64,000 nucleotides of DNA from Iphinoe sp. HA4291-MV1 (GTDB lineage: Bacteria; Cyanobacteriota; Cyanobacteriia; Cyanobacteriales; Nostocaceae): positions 124,001 to 188,000 of the forward strand of contig JAHHHH010000002.1 in the NCBI GenBank assembly GCA_019359415.1, written 5' to 3'. Below the pieces are notes generated by a model. That model made no database searches. It worked only from the letters and a program-made list of their open reading frames with translations, and was not told where the DNA came from. A program made the translations under genes and the position numbers. How positions within the stretch are numbered: the first letter of the stretch is position 1; every line of letters begins with the position of its first letter. Below are positions 17,713-27,025 of the stretch, in pieces.

Positions 17713-18231
17713 TCGTTCTGTTGTAGCACCTGGCGTGAAACCCCATCGCCCTTGGCGTCTCCCCTTCTCCTGACGGAGACGCTGCGCGAAGGGAGAAGAT
17801 TGCACTGGCTCACTTTTTACTTGGTTCTTTTTACTTGTTAATCCCTCACTCCCTGACTTTCCATAGTGCAACTTGTAGGCGTAACAGTTTACTTCACCGG
17901 TCACCTTCAGTTGGCGGTTGTTAGTTGAACGCCTCTTGCAATTCAAACAAAATTCTGGGATAAATTAAAGTTTATAGGTATAACAATAGGTATAACATGC
18001 AAATCACCCTTGCCTAGTACTATAGCTTGTAAGGATTATATTTGCTATAACAGGAAAAAATGTATATTGAAATACAGTTCACCTAGCGTTTGTGACAATC
18101 TTTAAACAATAATGCTACAGCAATAAAGATTCAGCAAAGAGAAGTAAGACGAATGGTCGATGTGAGGCGAAAAAGTTTATGTTCAAATACATCTAAACTT
18201 TAAAGTTCAATAACTTTAATAGGATGTAACG

Positions 18232-18597
18232 ATGCAATTATTACTAGATTATCCAAAAATAACTGTTATTAGTCCTCAAGGCTGCCTAAATGCCACAAAT
18301 GCTTTAGAATTTGAAACAAATGTTACAAAAACTCTAGCACAAGATGGGATTTCTTTCTTACTCGTTGATTTAGAATATGTAGAATCATTAGATAGTGCAG
18401 GTTTAATGGCACTGGTGTCTGTACTCAAACTAGCTCAAAAACTGGAACGGCGCTTCAGCCTTTGCTCGGTTTCACCCTGTTTGAGAATTATATTTGAAAT
18501 GACCCAGTTAGATAGGGTCTTTGAGATATTTGAAGGTAGAGCCGCATTTGCAGCGGCTTGCTTTTCAATGGAAGAAGCAACAATGACTTATGCCTAA
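18232..18597 (+). CDS. STAS-domain anti-sigma factor antagonist
   Basis: A 121-residue single STAS domain, like SpoIIAA or RsbV. It has the typical start (ITVISPQGCLNATNALEFE), the phosphorylation site region LVDLEYVESLDSAGLMALV with Ser in LDSAG near residue 60, and a helical end (QLDRVFEIFEGRAAAF-like). In partner-switching systems the unphosphorylated form binds an anti-sigma kinase. No kinase or phosphatase lies next to it. ATG at 18232 follows AGGA at good spacing. Over 1 kb of repeat DNA lies upstream. Confidence 0.88.
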   Translation: MQLLLDYPKITVISPQGCLNATNALEFETNVTKTLAQDGISFLLVDLEYVESLDSAGLMALVSVLKLAQKLERRFSLCSVSPCLRIIFEMTQLDRVFEIFEGRAAFAAACFSMEEATMTYA

Positions 18598-18696
18598 AAA
18601 AGTCTTAAGGAGAAATGGGTGCCTCTGTTGAAACATCTAATAAATGCTAAGGTTAGAAATGAGTAGCTGTAATTAAGGTAGCTAAAAAATAGCACA

Positions 18697-21429
18697 GTGG
18701 CTGTTGCAGTTGAAAAGTTAATCACATCGGATATCGTAAAACCAGCTCGTTACTTAGGTAACGAACTCTTAGCAATTCACAAGCCTTGGGAGACAGCAGA
18801 GATCCGCTGGGTTCTAACATACCCGGAAATCTATGAAGTAGGTGCAGCCAATTTAGGGCACATTATCCTTTATAATATTCTGAATTCCCAACCACGCCAG
18901 TTATGCGATCGCGCTTACCTACCAGGATCAGACCTAGCAGCAAAACTACGAGCAACAAATACACCGTTGTTTGCCGTAGAATCTAAGCGATCGCTAACAG
19001 AATTTGACATTTTAGGTTTTAGTCTCAGTTATGAACTCGGAGCAACCAACATTTTAGAAATGTTGGATTTAGCTGGTATTCCCTTAACTTGGCGAGAACG
19101 CTTGGAGGCGGAGACGAGAAGAGCAGAGGGAGCAGGGGGAGAAAAGACTTTCTCCTCTTCTTACCCGTTAATTTTCGCTGGGGGACAGACGGCGACATCT
19201 AATCCTGAACCATACGCTGACTTCTTCGACTTTTTCGCCTTAGGAGATGGCGAGGAACTACTAAGCGAAATCGGCTTAGTCTTGGAGGAAGGTAAAAAAT
19301 CAGGATTGAGTCGTCAAGAACTGTTGCTGGATTTAGCACAGATACCAGGCGTCTACGTTCCTCTGTTTTACAATCTGGCGGAGGATGGGTCAGTTTATCC
19401 TAACCATCCAGATATACCAAAACGAATTGTGCGACGCTTAGCAAGCCCAATGCCAGCCTATTCTATAGGGCTAGTTCCCTATGTACAGCCAGTGCATGAT
19501 CGCCTGACAATTGAAATTCGGCGCGGTTGTACTCGCGGTTGTCGCTTCTGCCAACCAGGAATGCTCACTCGCCCAGCACGGGATGTGGAACCAGAAAAGG
19601 TGGTGGAAGCTATAGATTCGGGAATGCGGCAAACTGGTTACAACGAATTTTCTTTACTATCCCTGAGTTGTTCTGATTATTTATCCTTGCCAGCAGTGGG
19701 GATGGAAATAAAAAATCGGTTAAAAGATGAGAATATTTCTCTTGCTTTGCCAAGTCAACGAGTTGACAGATTTGATGAAAATATCGCCAATATCTTAGGC
19801 GGAATGCGTCAAGGAGGACTGACTTTTGCTCCAGAGGCAGGAACTCAACGGATGCGAGATATTATCAACAAGGGTTTGACCAATGAAGAACTGCTACGGG
19901 GTGTAAAAACAGCTTGGGAACAAGGCTGGGACAAAATTAAGCTTTATTTTATGATTGGCTTGCCAGGTGAAACGGATGCTGATGTGTTAGGCGTTGCGGA
20001 AACAGTAGGGTGGTTACAAAGGGAATGTCGGGCAAATGGCAGAAGACCACTGTCATTTAACTTAACAATCTCTAACTTCACGCCCAAGCCCCATACACCT
20101 TTTCAGTGGCACTCAGTTTCCACTACAGAGTTTGAGCGCAAGCAAGAGTTACTGCGGCAAGCATTCCGCCGTATCAAGGGAGTAAAGGTGAATTTCACCG
20201 ATGTCCGCATTTCAGCCATGGAAGATTTTATCGGACGAGGCGATCGCACTCTTGCCCCAGTATTGCGCCGTGCTTGGGAATTAGGTGCAGGCATGGATTC
20301 TTGGTATGACAGTGTCGAAAAAGCATTCTCAGCTTGGGGACAAGCCATTTCGGAAGCTGGTTTAGATTGGAAATACCGCCAAGTGGAGAAGGGCGAATGG
20401 AACTTGTTTGTGATAGAAGATAAGGGGGCAATGGGCAATGGGCAAGACTCGACGATTCCCAATTCCCAATTCCCAATTCCCAATTCCCACTACTCATCTC
20501 CCCCCATCTCCCCCTCCCTCAACGCACCCCTCCCTTGGGACCACATTGACACTGGTATTAATAAAAAATGGCTTAAGGAAGACTTGCAACGCGCTCTAGA
20601 AGCAGCAACTGTACCAGATTGCTCTTTTGAAAGTTGTTCTCATTGTGGTGTCTGTGGTACTGACTTTGGTCATAATGTTGTGATTTCACCGCCTTCTATT
20701 CCAAAATTTGCTGGTGAATTTGTCCCGAATACAACCAAAGCACAACGGCTGCGTGTCTGGTTTGGTAAGCAGGGCGGTATGGCTTTAGTTGGGCACTTAG
20801 ATTTGATGCGTTTGTTTGATAGAGCGCTGCGGCGAGCGGGATTGCCAGTTTCTTTTACTGGTGGGTTTCATCCAACCCCTCGCATTTCTATTGCTCATGC
20901 CTTGCCTTTGGGAACTACAAGCAGTGGTGAAATTGTGGATTTTGAGCTAACACAGCCAGTTGACTCGGAGACTTTCCGCCAAAAATTAGCTGATGCTCTG
21001 CCAGTAGACATTCCCATATATCAGGTGGAACAGGTGGATTTAAAAGCAAGTGCTGCTAACCAAGTTCTTGAAGCTGCCGAGTATCTCATTACTGTGGCTT
21101 GCCTTCTTGATGCTATACCTGTACAATGGCAAAACTGGGTTGAAGCTGTCAAAGCCAAAGATGAGTTTTGGTGGGAACACACAACCAAGTCAGGCAAAAC
21201 TTATTTAGTAAATCTGCGCGATCGCTTGTTTGAGCTAGAATTAGTTGAGTTACCAAAACACCGAGAGCATCAAGAAGAGTCTACAGTTATCCTGCGATAT
21301 GTAGGTAGCTGTCGTCATGATGGGGTGCTGTTGCGTCCCGAACAAATCCTGGTTATGCTAGAACAGGTAGCAGGTACAGAATTTCATCTGCTGCAAGTTC
21401 ATCGGAATCGGTTAATTTTGGGAATTTAA
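18697..21429 (+). CDS. TIGR03960-type B12-binding radical SAM protein fused to DUF2344
   Basis: A 910-residue two-part protein. Residues about 20-590 are the TIGR03960 radical SAM part: N-terminal cobalamin-binding-like region, then RRGCTRGCRFCQPG holding the C-x3-C-x2-C cluster motif near 278, and FAPEAGTQRMR. Residues about 680-905 are the DUF2344 (TIGR03936) part (LRVWFGKQGGMALVGHLDLMRLFDRALRRA, FTGGFHPTPRISIAHALPLG). A Cys-rich piece (CSFESCSHCGVCGTDFG) precedes the second part. The chemistry is unknown; family members are linked to RNA modification by inference only. The start is GTG at 18697. Two repeat-derived segments lie inside: one in the linker (20425-20530) and one near residue 140. 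Confidence 0.9.
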   Translation: MAVAVEKLITSDIVKPARYLGNELLAIHKPWETAEIRWVLTYPEIYEVGAANLGHIILYNILNSQPRQLCDRAYLPGSDLAAKLRATNTPLFAVESKRSLTEFDILGFSLSYELGATNILEMLDLAGIPLTWRERLEAETRRAEGAGGEKTFSSSYPLIFAGGQTATSNPEPYADFFDFFALGDGEELLSEIGLVLEEGKKSGLSRQELLLDLAQIPGVYVPLFYNLAEDGSVYPNHPDIPKRIVRRLASPMPAYSIGLVPYVQPVHDRLTIEIRRGCTRGCRFCQPGMLTRPARDVEPEKVVEAIDSGMRQTGYNEFSLLSLSCSDYLSLPAVGMEIKNRLKDENISLALPSQRVDRFDENIANILGGMRQGGLTFAPEAGTQRMRDIINKGLTNEELLRGVKTAWEQGWDKIKLYFMIGLPGETDADVLGVAETVGWLQRECRANGRRPLSFNLTISNFTPKPHTPFQWHSVSTTEFERKQELLRQAFRRIKGVKVNFTDVRISAMEDFIGRGDRTLAPVLRRAWELGAGMDSWYDSVEKAFSAWGQAISEAGLDWKYRQVEKGEWNLFVIEDKGAMGNGQDSTIPNSQFPIPNSHYSSPPISPSLNAPLPWDHIDTGINKKWLKEDLQRALEAATVPDCSFESCSHCGVCGTDFGHNVVISPPSIPKFAGEFVPNTTKAQRLRVWFGKQGGMALVGHLDLMRLFDRALRRAGLPVSFTGGFHPTPRISIAHALPLGTTSSGEIVDFELTQPVDSETFRQKLADALPVDIPIYQVEQVDLKASAANQVLEAAEYLITVACLLDAIPVQWQNWVEAVKAKDEFWWEHTTKSGKTYLVNLRDRLFELELVELPKHREHQEESTVILRYVGSCRHDGVLLRPEQILVMLEQVAGTEFHLLQVHRNRLILGI
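20425..20530 (+). repeat. STRR repeat inside a coding region
   Basis: GGGCAAT copies, then about four CCCAATT copies and a C-rich run, lying in frame inside the radical SAM gene. They code for a disordered stretch ([18 protein letters not shown]) between the two domains. The repeats match intergenic ones at 14884-15024. Confidence 0.85.
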
Positions 21430-22174
21430 TCTCTAGGGGGCAATTTGCTACTGGTTGCCCTCTTGTAGTACATATTAGGAATTGATTTTTAACAAGGTTG
21501 CGTTAGAATGAGATGAGGAGAAATTTTCTGGCGCTGCATTGAGTGAACTGATTCACTACCCTGGTATTCAGGGCGCAAAAGCAAAGATAAAAGAAGTGAA
21601 ACTTTGGCGGGTTTTTTATTCAAGACAAACACCAGGCAGACTAATAACACTCTCTTTAAGCTCAGCTAATGAATCAGTAATCACCAACAACAGGCTCGTC
21701 GGCTTCTCTGATTCTATGATTTTTAAAACTCCTTTGAACGCCCAATCCACATTAAGTAGTGCCGAGTCACGAGTACCGAGTATTGAGATAGTGTTGAGTC
21801 ACGAGTAACGAGTGCTAAGTGTAAATTACCCAGAACTCACTAACTCACCAACTCACCAACTCACCAACTCACCGAACGCTAGTTCGCAAGGGCAGAGGGA
21901 ACCTCTGCACGCGGCTGGCTACTCAGGACTCTCAAAGGAAAGGGTATGATCAAAAATTAACCATGGACGGATGATTTAATTGCTTAAAAATATGCAGCCG
22001 TTCTGGATGAATCAGGCGTGTAAACGCAGTCGAGAGTATAAGTGGCTCTCGCTTGTTTGAGCAAAGAAGTGCAGTTTTTACCAGCAGCGCATCCTGTGGA
22101 CTGGTTGGGGCCAGAAGAGGTATAACAAACCCCCAAGTCTGTTTGTGCTGCCAGTTTTTGAGGAAAATAATTGA
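21430..22174. other. Long leader or gap upstream of rne
   Basis: A 745-bp gap. It has an imperfect stem just after the radical SAM stop (GGGCAA/TTGCCC, about 21436-21463), possible terminator; four copies of the 8-mer ACTCACCA at 21843-21874; and a small palindrome (AACGCTAGTTCG). Cyanobacterial and enteric rne messages are known to carry long autoregulatory leaders, so the last several hundred bases may be the rne 5' untranslated region. Short open frames here lack protein-like features. Confidence 0.55.
21843..21874. repeat. 8-bp ACTCACCA tandem repeat
   Basis: Four consecutive copies, the last ending in G. It lies about 300 bp before rne. Confidence 0.85.
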
Positions 22175-24235
22175 ATGCCAAAACAAATTATCATAGCGGA
22201 ACAGCATCAAATTGCTGCAGTATTTTCGGAAGACCAAATACAGGAACTCGTTGTAGCTACAGGTCATCACCAAATTGGTGATATCTACTTAGGAGTTGTA
22301 GAAAATGTACTACCTGGGATAGATGCGGCTTTTGTTAACATAGGGGATCCAGAACGTAATGGTTTTATTCATGTCACTGACTTAGGACCGTTAAGACTGA
22401 GGCGCACAGCAGCGGCGATTACAGAATTATTAACACCGCAGCAAAAAGTCTTAGTGCAAGTGATGAAAGAGCCAACAGGTACCAAAGGACCGAGGCTTAC
22501 AGGGAACATCACCATGCCCGGACGCTACGTCGTGCTAATGCCATATGGTCGAGGTGTTAATTTATCACGTCGGATTAGGAATGAAAACGAGCGCAACCGT
22601 TTGCGTGCGTTGGCAATTTTGATTAAACCTGCAGGAATGGGTTTGCTAGTTCGCACCGAAGCCGAAGGCAAACCAGAAGAAGCGATTATCGAAGATTTAG
22701 AATCGCTGCAAAGACAATGGGAGGCGATTCAGCAAGAAGCACAATCAACACGTCCCCCAGCGCTACTGAATCGGGACGATGATTTTATCCAGCGCGTGCT
22801 GCGAGATATGTACGGCGCAGATGTGAATAGAATTGTTGTAGACTCAAGTACTGGTTTGAAGCGTGTGAAGCAGTACTTACAGAACTGGAGTGGCGGACAA
22901 ACTCCACAGGGGGTGTTAATTGATCATCACCGCGATCGCACAGCCATTCTAGAGTACTTCCGCATTAATGCTGCAATTAAAGAAGCCCTCAAACCCAGAG
23001 TAGACTTACCTTCTGGAGGCTACATCATTATTGAGCCAACAGAAGCATTAACAGTGATAGATGTCAACTCCGGCTCATTTACGCGATCGGCAACAGCGAG
23101 AGAAACTGTTTTATGGACCAACTGCGAAGCCGCTACAGAAATTGCTCGTCAGTTGCGGCTGCGAAATGTTGCTGGGGTAATTGTCGTTGATTTCATTGAT
23201 ATGGAATCACGGCGTGACCAACTGCATGTTCTAGAACATTTCAACAAATCACTGAAAGCAGACAAAGCTCGTCCCCAGATTGCTCAACTCACTGAGTTGG
23301 GTTTGGTAGAACTCACCCGCAAACGTCAAGGTCAAAATATTTACGAATTGTTTGGTAAAATTTGCCCCACCTGCGGTGGTTTAGGACACACTGTCCATTT
23401 ACCAGGAGAAACTGAAAGCCGACCGCTAGCACCAACAGAATTACCAGACCGCTTTGCAGCCTCCTTATCTCATAGAGAACCACGTCTACCAGTTGCTCGC
23501 TTTCCAGAACAACGGGAAACTTTTGAAGGATATGGGGAAGCATACGAGACTGACAATGATTTGGCTGCCCCAAATCTGGTGAATCACCCTAGCTACCAAG
23601 AAATTAGCGATAGCAGAAAGCGTCGTACCCGTCGTAGTACTCGCCTAGAAAGGCTGAATGGGGGGAATGGCAAAGATGAGCCGCGCCTTGGTGCTCACTC
23701 TCTGGCGTTTCTAAACGAGCCGGACTTAGATATGGATGACGACTCAGAACTTGGTGTTTTATCAGAGGTACCCTCACCAAGTATTAGCAAACCTTCTTGG
23801 GGTGACAGAGCCGAGCGTAGCAAAGTGACAAAGGTAGAGCCAGTCAAGCCAGTGGTAGAACCACCGGAGATTGTGACTGTAGAAATGTCTTCTGAGGAAC
23901 AGGATGTCTACGCCCAGATGGGAGTTTCTCCGTTGGAGAAGTTGGGTCGGGAGGTCAGAAATCCCAAGTCTGTCATCATCAACGTCACCTTGCCTGGACA
24001 CAGTCCTGCAACATCGACTGAATCAGTATCAGAATCACCTGTCTCTGAAAGAGCACGTGGTGTAGTCACAGTCGAACCACCAAGCGAATCCGTTCCAGAA
24101 GCTGCATCTGATTTACCAGATCTTGCCGTAATGACAGATGAAAGTGAAGTGACCAGCAGCTTAACTGATAAGCGCCGCCGTCGCCGTCGTTCTTCCTCTG
24201 TGGAGACAGGTACATCCACTACATCTGAAAGTTAA
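22175..24235 (+). CDS. rne: Ribonuclease E
   Basis: A 686-residue RNase E/G family endoribonuclease, main mRNA decay and processing enzyme of cyanobacteria. The S1 RNA-binding domain is at about 35-120 (GDIYLGVVENVLPGIDAAFVN). The catalytic DNase I-like region includes IIEPTEALTVIDVNSGSFT and VAGVIVVDFIDME with the metal-binding Asp residues near 295 and 340. The Zn-link CPTCGGLG is near 400. The disordered C-terminal third ends in KRRRRRRSSSVETG. A run of six Arg followed by SS is the known PNPase-recruiting nonapeptide of cyanobacterial RNase E. GAGGAAAA precedes ATG 22175. rnhB follows by 7 bp, as is usual in cyanobacteria. Confidence 0.96.
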   Translation: MPKQIIIAEQHQIAAVFSEDQIQELVVATGHHQIGDIYLGVVENVLPGIDAAFVNIGDPERNGFIHVTDLGPLRLRRTAAAITELLTPQQKVLVQVMKEPTGTKGPRLTGNITMPGRYVVLMPYGRGVNLSRRIRNENERNRLRALAILIKPAGMGLLVRTEAEGKPEEAIIEDLESLQRQWEAIQQEAQSTRPPALLNRDDDFIQRVLRDMYGADVNRIVVDSSTGLKRVKQYLQNWSGGQTPQGVLIDHHRDRTAILEYFRINAAIKEALKPRVDLPSGGYIIIEPTEALTVIDVNSGSFTRSATARETVLWTNCEAATEIARQLRLRNVAGVIVVDFIDMESRRDQLHVLEHFNKSLKADKARPQIAQLTELGLVELTRKRQGQNIYELFGKICPTCGGLGHTVHLPGETESRPLAPTELPDRFAASLSHREPRLPVARFPEQRETFEGYGEAYETDNDLAAPNLVNHPSYQEISDSRKRRTRRSTRLERLNGGNGKDEPRLGAHSLAFLNEPDLDMDDDSELGVLSEVPSPSISKPSWGDRAERSKVTKVEPVKPVVEPPEIVTVEMSSEEQDVYAQMGVSPLEKLGREVRNPKSVIINVTLPGHSPATSTESVSESPVSERARGVVTVEPPSESVPEAASDLPDLAVMTDESEVTSSLTDKRRRRRRSSSVETGTSTTSES

Positions 24236-24242
24236 CAAACTT

Positions 24243-24968
24243 ATGATCAAAACGAAGCAAGCTGTCGCTTCTATTGGGTTGTTAGAACCCACTAGAGAGA
24301 GGTGGCTAGAGTTTTCCATGCTGTCAAACATTCAAGGATTGATTGCAGGTGTGGATGAAGTAGGGCGAGGAGCTCTGTTTGGTCCTGTGGTAGCAGCAGC
24401 AGTGATACTACCAGATAGCGCTTTGCCAAAGCTCATGGCAAATGAAATTAAAGATAGTAAAAAGCTATCTAGTTCTCAAAGAGTGCGGCTAGCACAGCAA
24501 ATCTGTGCGCTGGCTATAGACTGGAAAATCGGTTTTGCTTCAACAGCCGAAATTGACCAAATGAATATTCTTCAGGCAACGATGCTAGCAATGAAGCGGG
24601 CTGTTTTCAAGCTAAAAGTGCAGCCTGCTTTATGTGTTATCGACGGTAATCAATTAGTCAAAGACCTGCCACTAGCACAACAAACGATCATCAAGGGAGA
24701 TGAACGCTCTCTTGCTATTGCCTCTGCTAGCATTGTTGCTAAAGTTTGGCGTGATGACCTTATACTTCGCCTCGCTTCAAAGTACTCTATGTATGACTTG
24801 GAACGCAACAAGGGTTACGGAAGTCAGCGACATCTGATGGCACTACAGCAGTACGGACCTTCACCATTACATCGCACGTCCTTTCGTCCTTGTCAAATGA
24901 CAGTACTCAGTTCTCCTGAGCGAGTGTTCACTACACAGCAAGACAAGACAAATCATTTCAGATGCTGA
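24243..24968 (+). CDS. rnhB: Ribonuclease HII
   Basis: A 241-residue RNase HII, which removes RNA from RNA-DNA hybrids and single ribonucleotides in DNA. The acidic active site is visible: DEVGRG near residue 38 gives Asp and Glu, VIDGNQ the next Asp, and a later Asp in KVWRDD; GSQRHLMALQQYGPSPLHRTSF is the typical C-terminal motif. About 30 extra N-terminal residues precede the core, and an internal Met (SMLSNIQGLIAGVDE) could be the true start. It lies 7 bp after rne and is surely co-transcribed. Confidence 0.93.
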   Translation: MIKTKQAVASIGLLEPTRERWLEFSMLSNIQGLIAGVDEVGRGALFGPVVAAAVILPDSALPKLMANEIKDSKKLSSSQRVRLAQQICALAIDWKIGFASTAEIDQMNILQATMLAMKRAVFKLKVQPALCVIDGNQLVKDLPLAQQTIIKGDERSLAIASASIVAKVWRDDLILRLASKYSMYDLERNKGYGSQRHLMALQQYGPSPLHRTSFRPCQMTVLSSPERVFTTQQDKTNHFRC

Positions 24969-25329
24969 CAGCAGGTGAGAGGAATGCATATTTCATTTGT
25001 AGACAGTCTCTTGGCAGAATGATTGAGAAAACGAGTTTCCTCAATTTTGAATTTTAAATAAAATGCTTATTGAGTTAGGTGTACGTTATGTCATAAGGTT
25101 GGATGATTTTTGACGAATTAATGTAACCACAGATTTACGCAGGTACACACAGATTTCTTTACTAAAGAATTCCACAACTTCGTAAAGATTTTATATGGCA
25201 GCGCTTGAGCGCAGCTACAAACCATAAAACCACGAATTTATGAAAGGGTGTCTTCACATCTGCATACATCTGTGTATATCTGTGGTTAATCACAACTATG
25301 TGTTACAAAACACTAAAAACTTCTCATAG
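24969..25329. other. Intergenic region with inverted-repeat element
   Basis: A 360-bp gap between convergent genes. It is mostly taken up by the inverted-repeat element at 25124-25288. No gene seen. Confidence 0.6.
25124..25288. repeat. 165-bp inverted-repeat element
   Basis: The left arm begins TAACCACAGATTTACGCAGG and the right arm ends ATCTGTGGTTA. Each arm repeats an ACACAGAT/ATCTGTGT word. Related words form the hairpin after the glutamate synthase gene at 42958-42994. Confidence 0.65.
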
Positions 25330-25911
25330 TTACTCAGGATTGAAAATGGCCATGCTTTCATCATTGAGCTTTTTTTCTCGCGTTTGCAACATCACCCAAC
25401 GGCTATAATCTGCAAGAAGTTGATGTAGTAATCTTTGCTTAATTGTCAACAAAACACTTTTCAGCAAACTATTGCCTGTTGCTTCTAATATTGCCTTGGG
25501 CATGTAGGAAAATGGTGGAGGGAAATCTACCAACACTTCTAAATCGGCTCTTCCTTTAAGAAGAGTGCTACTATGTTGCTGTTCAGGCAATAAATACCCT
25601 TTTAAATTCAATGCAAAGCGCTGGTTGATATACTCTACACCAAGGATTTCACAACATAGCGATCGCACATAAATCGTTCCATTTGATTCAGCCCAGACTT
25701 TCATGTCTACAGTTGGTTGAATGCTAAGTGACATAAAGTTCAGAGGACGCATTTTCAAGCGAAAAACTTCCTCGCAAAGCTGTTGAATGCGACTAGAGTC
25801 AACTAAAGCGTTAACCAAGCGTTGGGGCTGACGCAGGTAGTGCTGAATCGGAATGGGCTGTTCTGGGATAGTAATTTCAACCGATTGGGAAGCAGTAAAC
25901 CGGGTAGGCAT
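25330..25911 (-). CDS. DUF1997 family protein
   Basis: A 193-residue protein of the DUF1997 family, found in cyanobacteria and chloroplasts; function unknown. Typical pieces are YLRQPQRLVNALVDSSRIQQL, VFRLKMRPLNFMSLSIQPTVDMKVW, and a lipid-binding-like START/polyketide-cyclase fold pattern ending in FPPPFSYMPKAILEATGNSLLKSVLLTIKQRL. It has no membrane segment. ATG at 25911. It converges with rnhB and is divergent from pheA. Confidence 0.82.
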   Translation of the reverse strand: MPTRFTASQSVEITIPEQPIPIQHYLRQPQRLVNALVDSSRIQQLCEEVFRLKMRPLNFMSLSIQPTVDMKVWAESNGTIYVRSLCCEILGVEYINQRFALNLKGYLLPEQQHSSTLLKGRADLEVLVDFPPPFSYMPKAILEATGNSLLKSVLLTIKQRLLHQLLADYSRWVMLQTREKKLNDESMAIFNPE

Positions 25912-26070
25912 GAGCGTATAAAGTACTTGTTAAATAATTGTAATATTTTCTAAAAAATTTATGTTTTTAGTCATGGGTCACAAGTCATGAGTGTGGAAAG
26001 AATTTATGATGTCTGATTACAAGTCAAAAAACTCAATACAAATTGAGCTGTCTATACAAAACTAAACTCT

Positions 26071-26976
26071 ATGACCTTATCGATCGCACATTTAGGACCT
26101 CCTGGCACTTACGCAGAACAAGCAGCTCTTCTTTATCTCAACTGGTTGACGAAAAGTACGGGAGTTAAGGCTATGTTATGCCCTTATCCCAGCAATGCTC
26201 AGACACTGCGAGCCGTTGCTAAAAAAGAGGTACAATTGGCTGTTGTGCCTGTGGAAAATTCTATTGAAGGCAGTGTGACCATGACACTGGATACAATGTG
26301 GCAACTAGATAGTTTGCAAATTCAGTTGGCTTTGGTCATGCCCATCTCTCATACATTAATTTCCTGTGCTCAAAGCTTGGAAGATATCAAGACAGTTTAT
26401 TCTCACCCACAAGCTCTAGCACAATGTCAGGTATGGTTAGAGCGGTTTCTCCCGAATGTGGTGCTCATTCCAATGAATTCGACCACTGAAGCACTACTGC
26501 AACTGGAGCAGGACTTGACTGTAGCGGCTATTTCATCCCAACGAGCGGCGCAACTGCACAACCTGCCTATAATAGCTAGCCCAATTAACGACTATCCCGA
26601 AAATTGTACTCGCTTTTGGGTGGTCAGTCAAGGTAATTTGCCAGTCTCCCGTCCTACTGCTTTAGAATGTGCTCGTCACACATCCATTGCTTTTAGTGTT
26701 CCTGCTAACATACCAGGAGCGTTGGCAAAACCTCTACAGGTATTAGCTCGTCTAGGTATTAACCTCAGTAAAATTGAGTCTCGTCCAACGAAGCGTTCTC
26801 TTGGGGAGTACCTATTTTTTATAGATATGGAAGCAGATGCATCTAAACCAGATGTGCAATCTGCTTTAACAGAAATATCTTCCTATACAGAGATATTAAA
26901 AATACTTGGTAGTTACAATGTTTTACCAATCAACGCCCTTAATGAAATCGAAGGAAGAGGGAAGAAGGAAGAATGA
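26071..26976 (+). CDS. pheA: Prephenate dehydratase
   Basis: A 301-residue monofunctional prephenate dehydratase, converting prephenate to phenylpyruvate in phenylalanine synthesis. The catalytic domain (about 1-190) has HLGPPGTYAEQAAL, VVPVENSIEGSV and the key CTRFWVV motif. The ACT regulatory domain follows from about 210 with the phenylalanine-binding motif KIESRPTKR and LGEYLFFIDME. No chorismate mutase domain is fused. ATG 26071 gives the conserved start. Its 3' end has an A/G-rich low-complexity tail. Confidence 0.95.
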   Translation: MTLSIAHLGPPGTYAEQAALLYLNWLTKSTGVKAMLCPYPSNAQTLRAVAKKEVQLAVVPVENSIEGSVTMTLDTMWQLDSLQIQLALVMPISHTLISCAQSLEDIKTVYSHPQALAQCQVWLERFLPNVVLIPMNSTTEALLQLEQDLTVAAISSQRAAQLHNLPIIASPINDYPENCTRFWVVSQGNLPVSRPTALECARHTSIAFSVPANIPGALAKPLQVLARLGINLSKIESRPTKRSLGEYLFFIDMEADASKPDVQSALTEISSYTEILKILGSYNVLPINALNEIEGRGKKEE

Positions 26977-27025
26977 AGAAGAATGTCTTCTATCTTCTTT
27001 CTTTTAACGACTAACCACTAACGAC

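Larger units (their letters stand above)
17114..18231. other. 1.1-kb palindrome-rich intergenic region
   Basis: I see no supportable gene. Open frames between 17530 and 17950 are low-complexity, overlap on both strands and look like by-products of GC-rich repeats. It contains a perfect 14-bp stem at 17333-17363, one 19-bp dispersed repeat copy at 17451-17469, a perfect 17-bp stem at 17675-17712, and AT-rich DNA before the STAS gene. Confidence 0.6.

Noticed and set aside
17530-17950. Overlapping open frames on both strands
   Set aside because: They come from GC-rich palindromes, overlap one another and have no recognisable domain.
21539-21808. 89-codon frame ahead of rne
   Set aside because: No family likeness, weak start, and it lies in the presumed leader.
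24969-25329. CRISPR-like repeats (ACAGAT words)
   Set aside because: The words are few and arranged as inverted arms, not as regularly spaced direct repeats.
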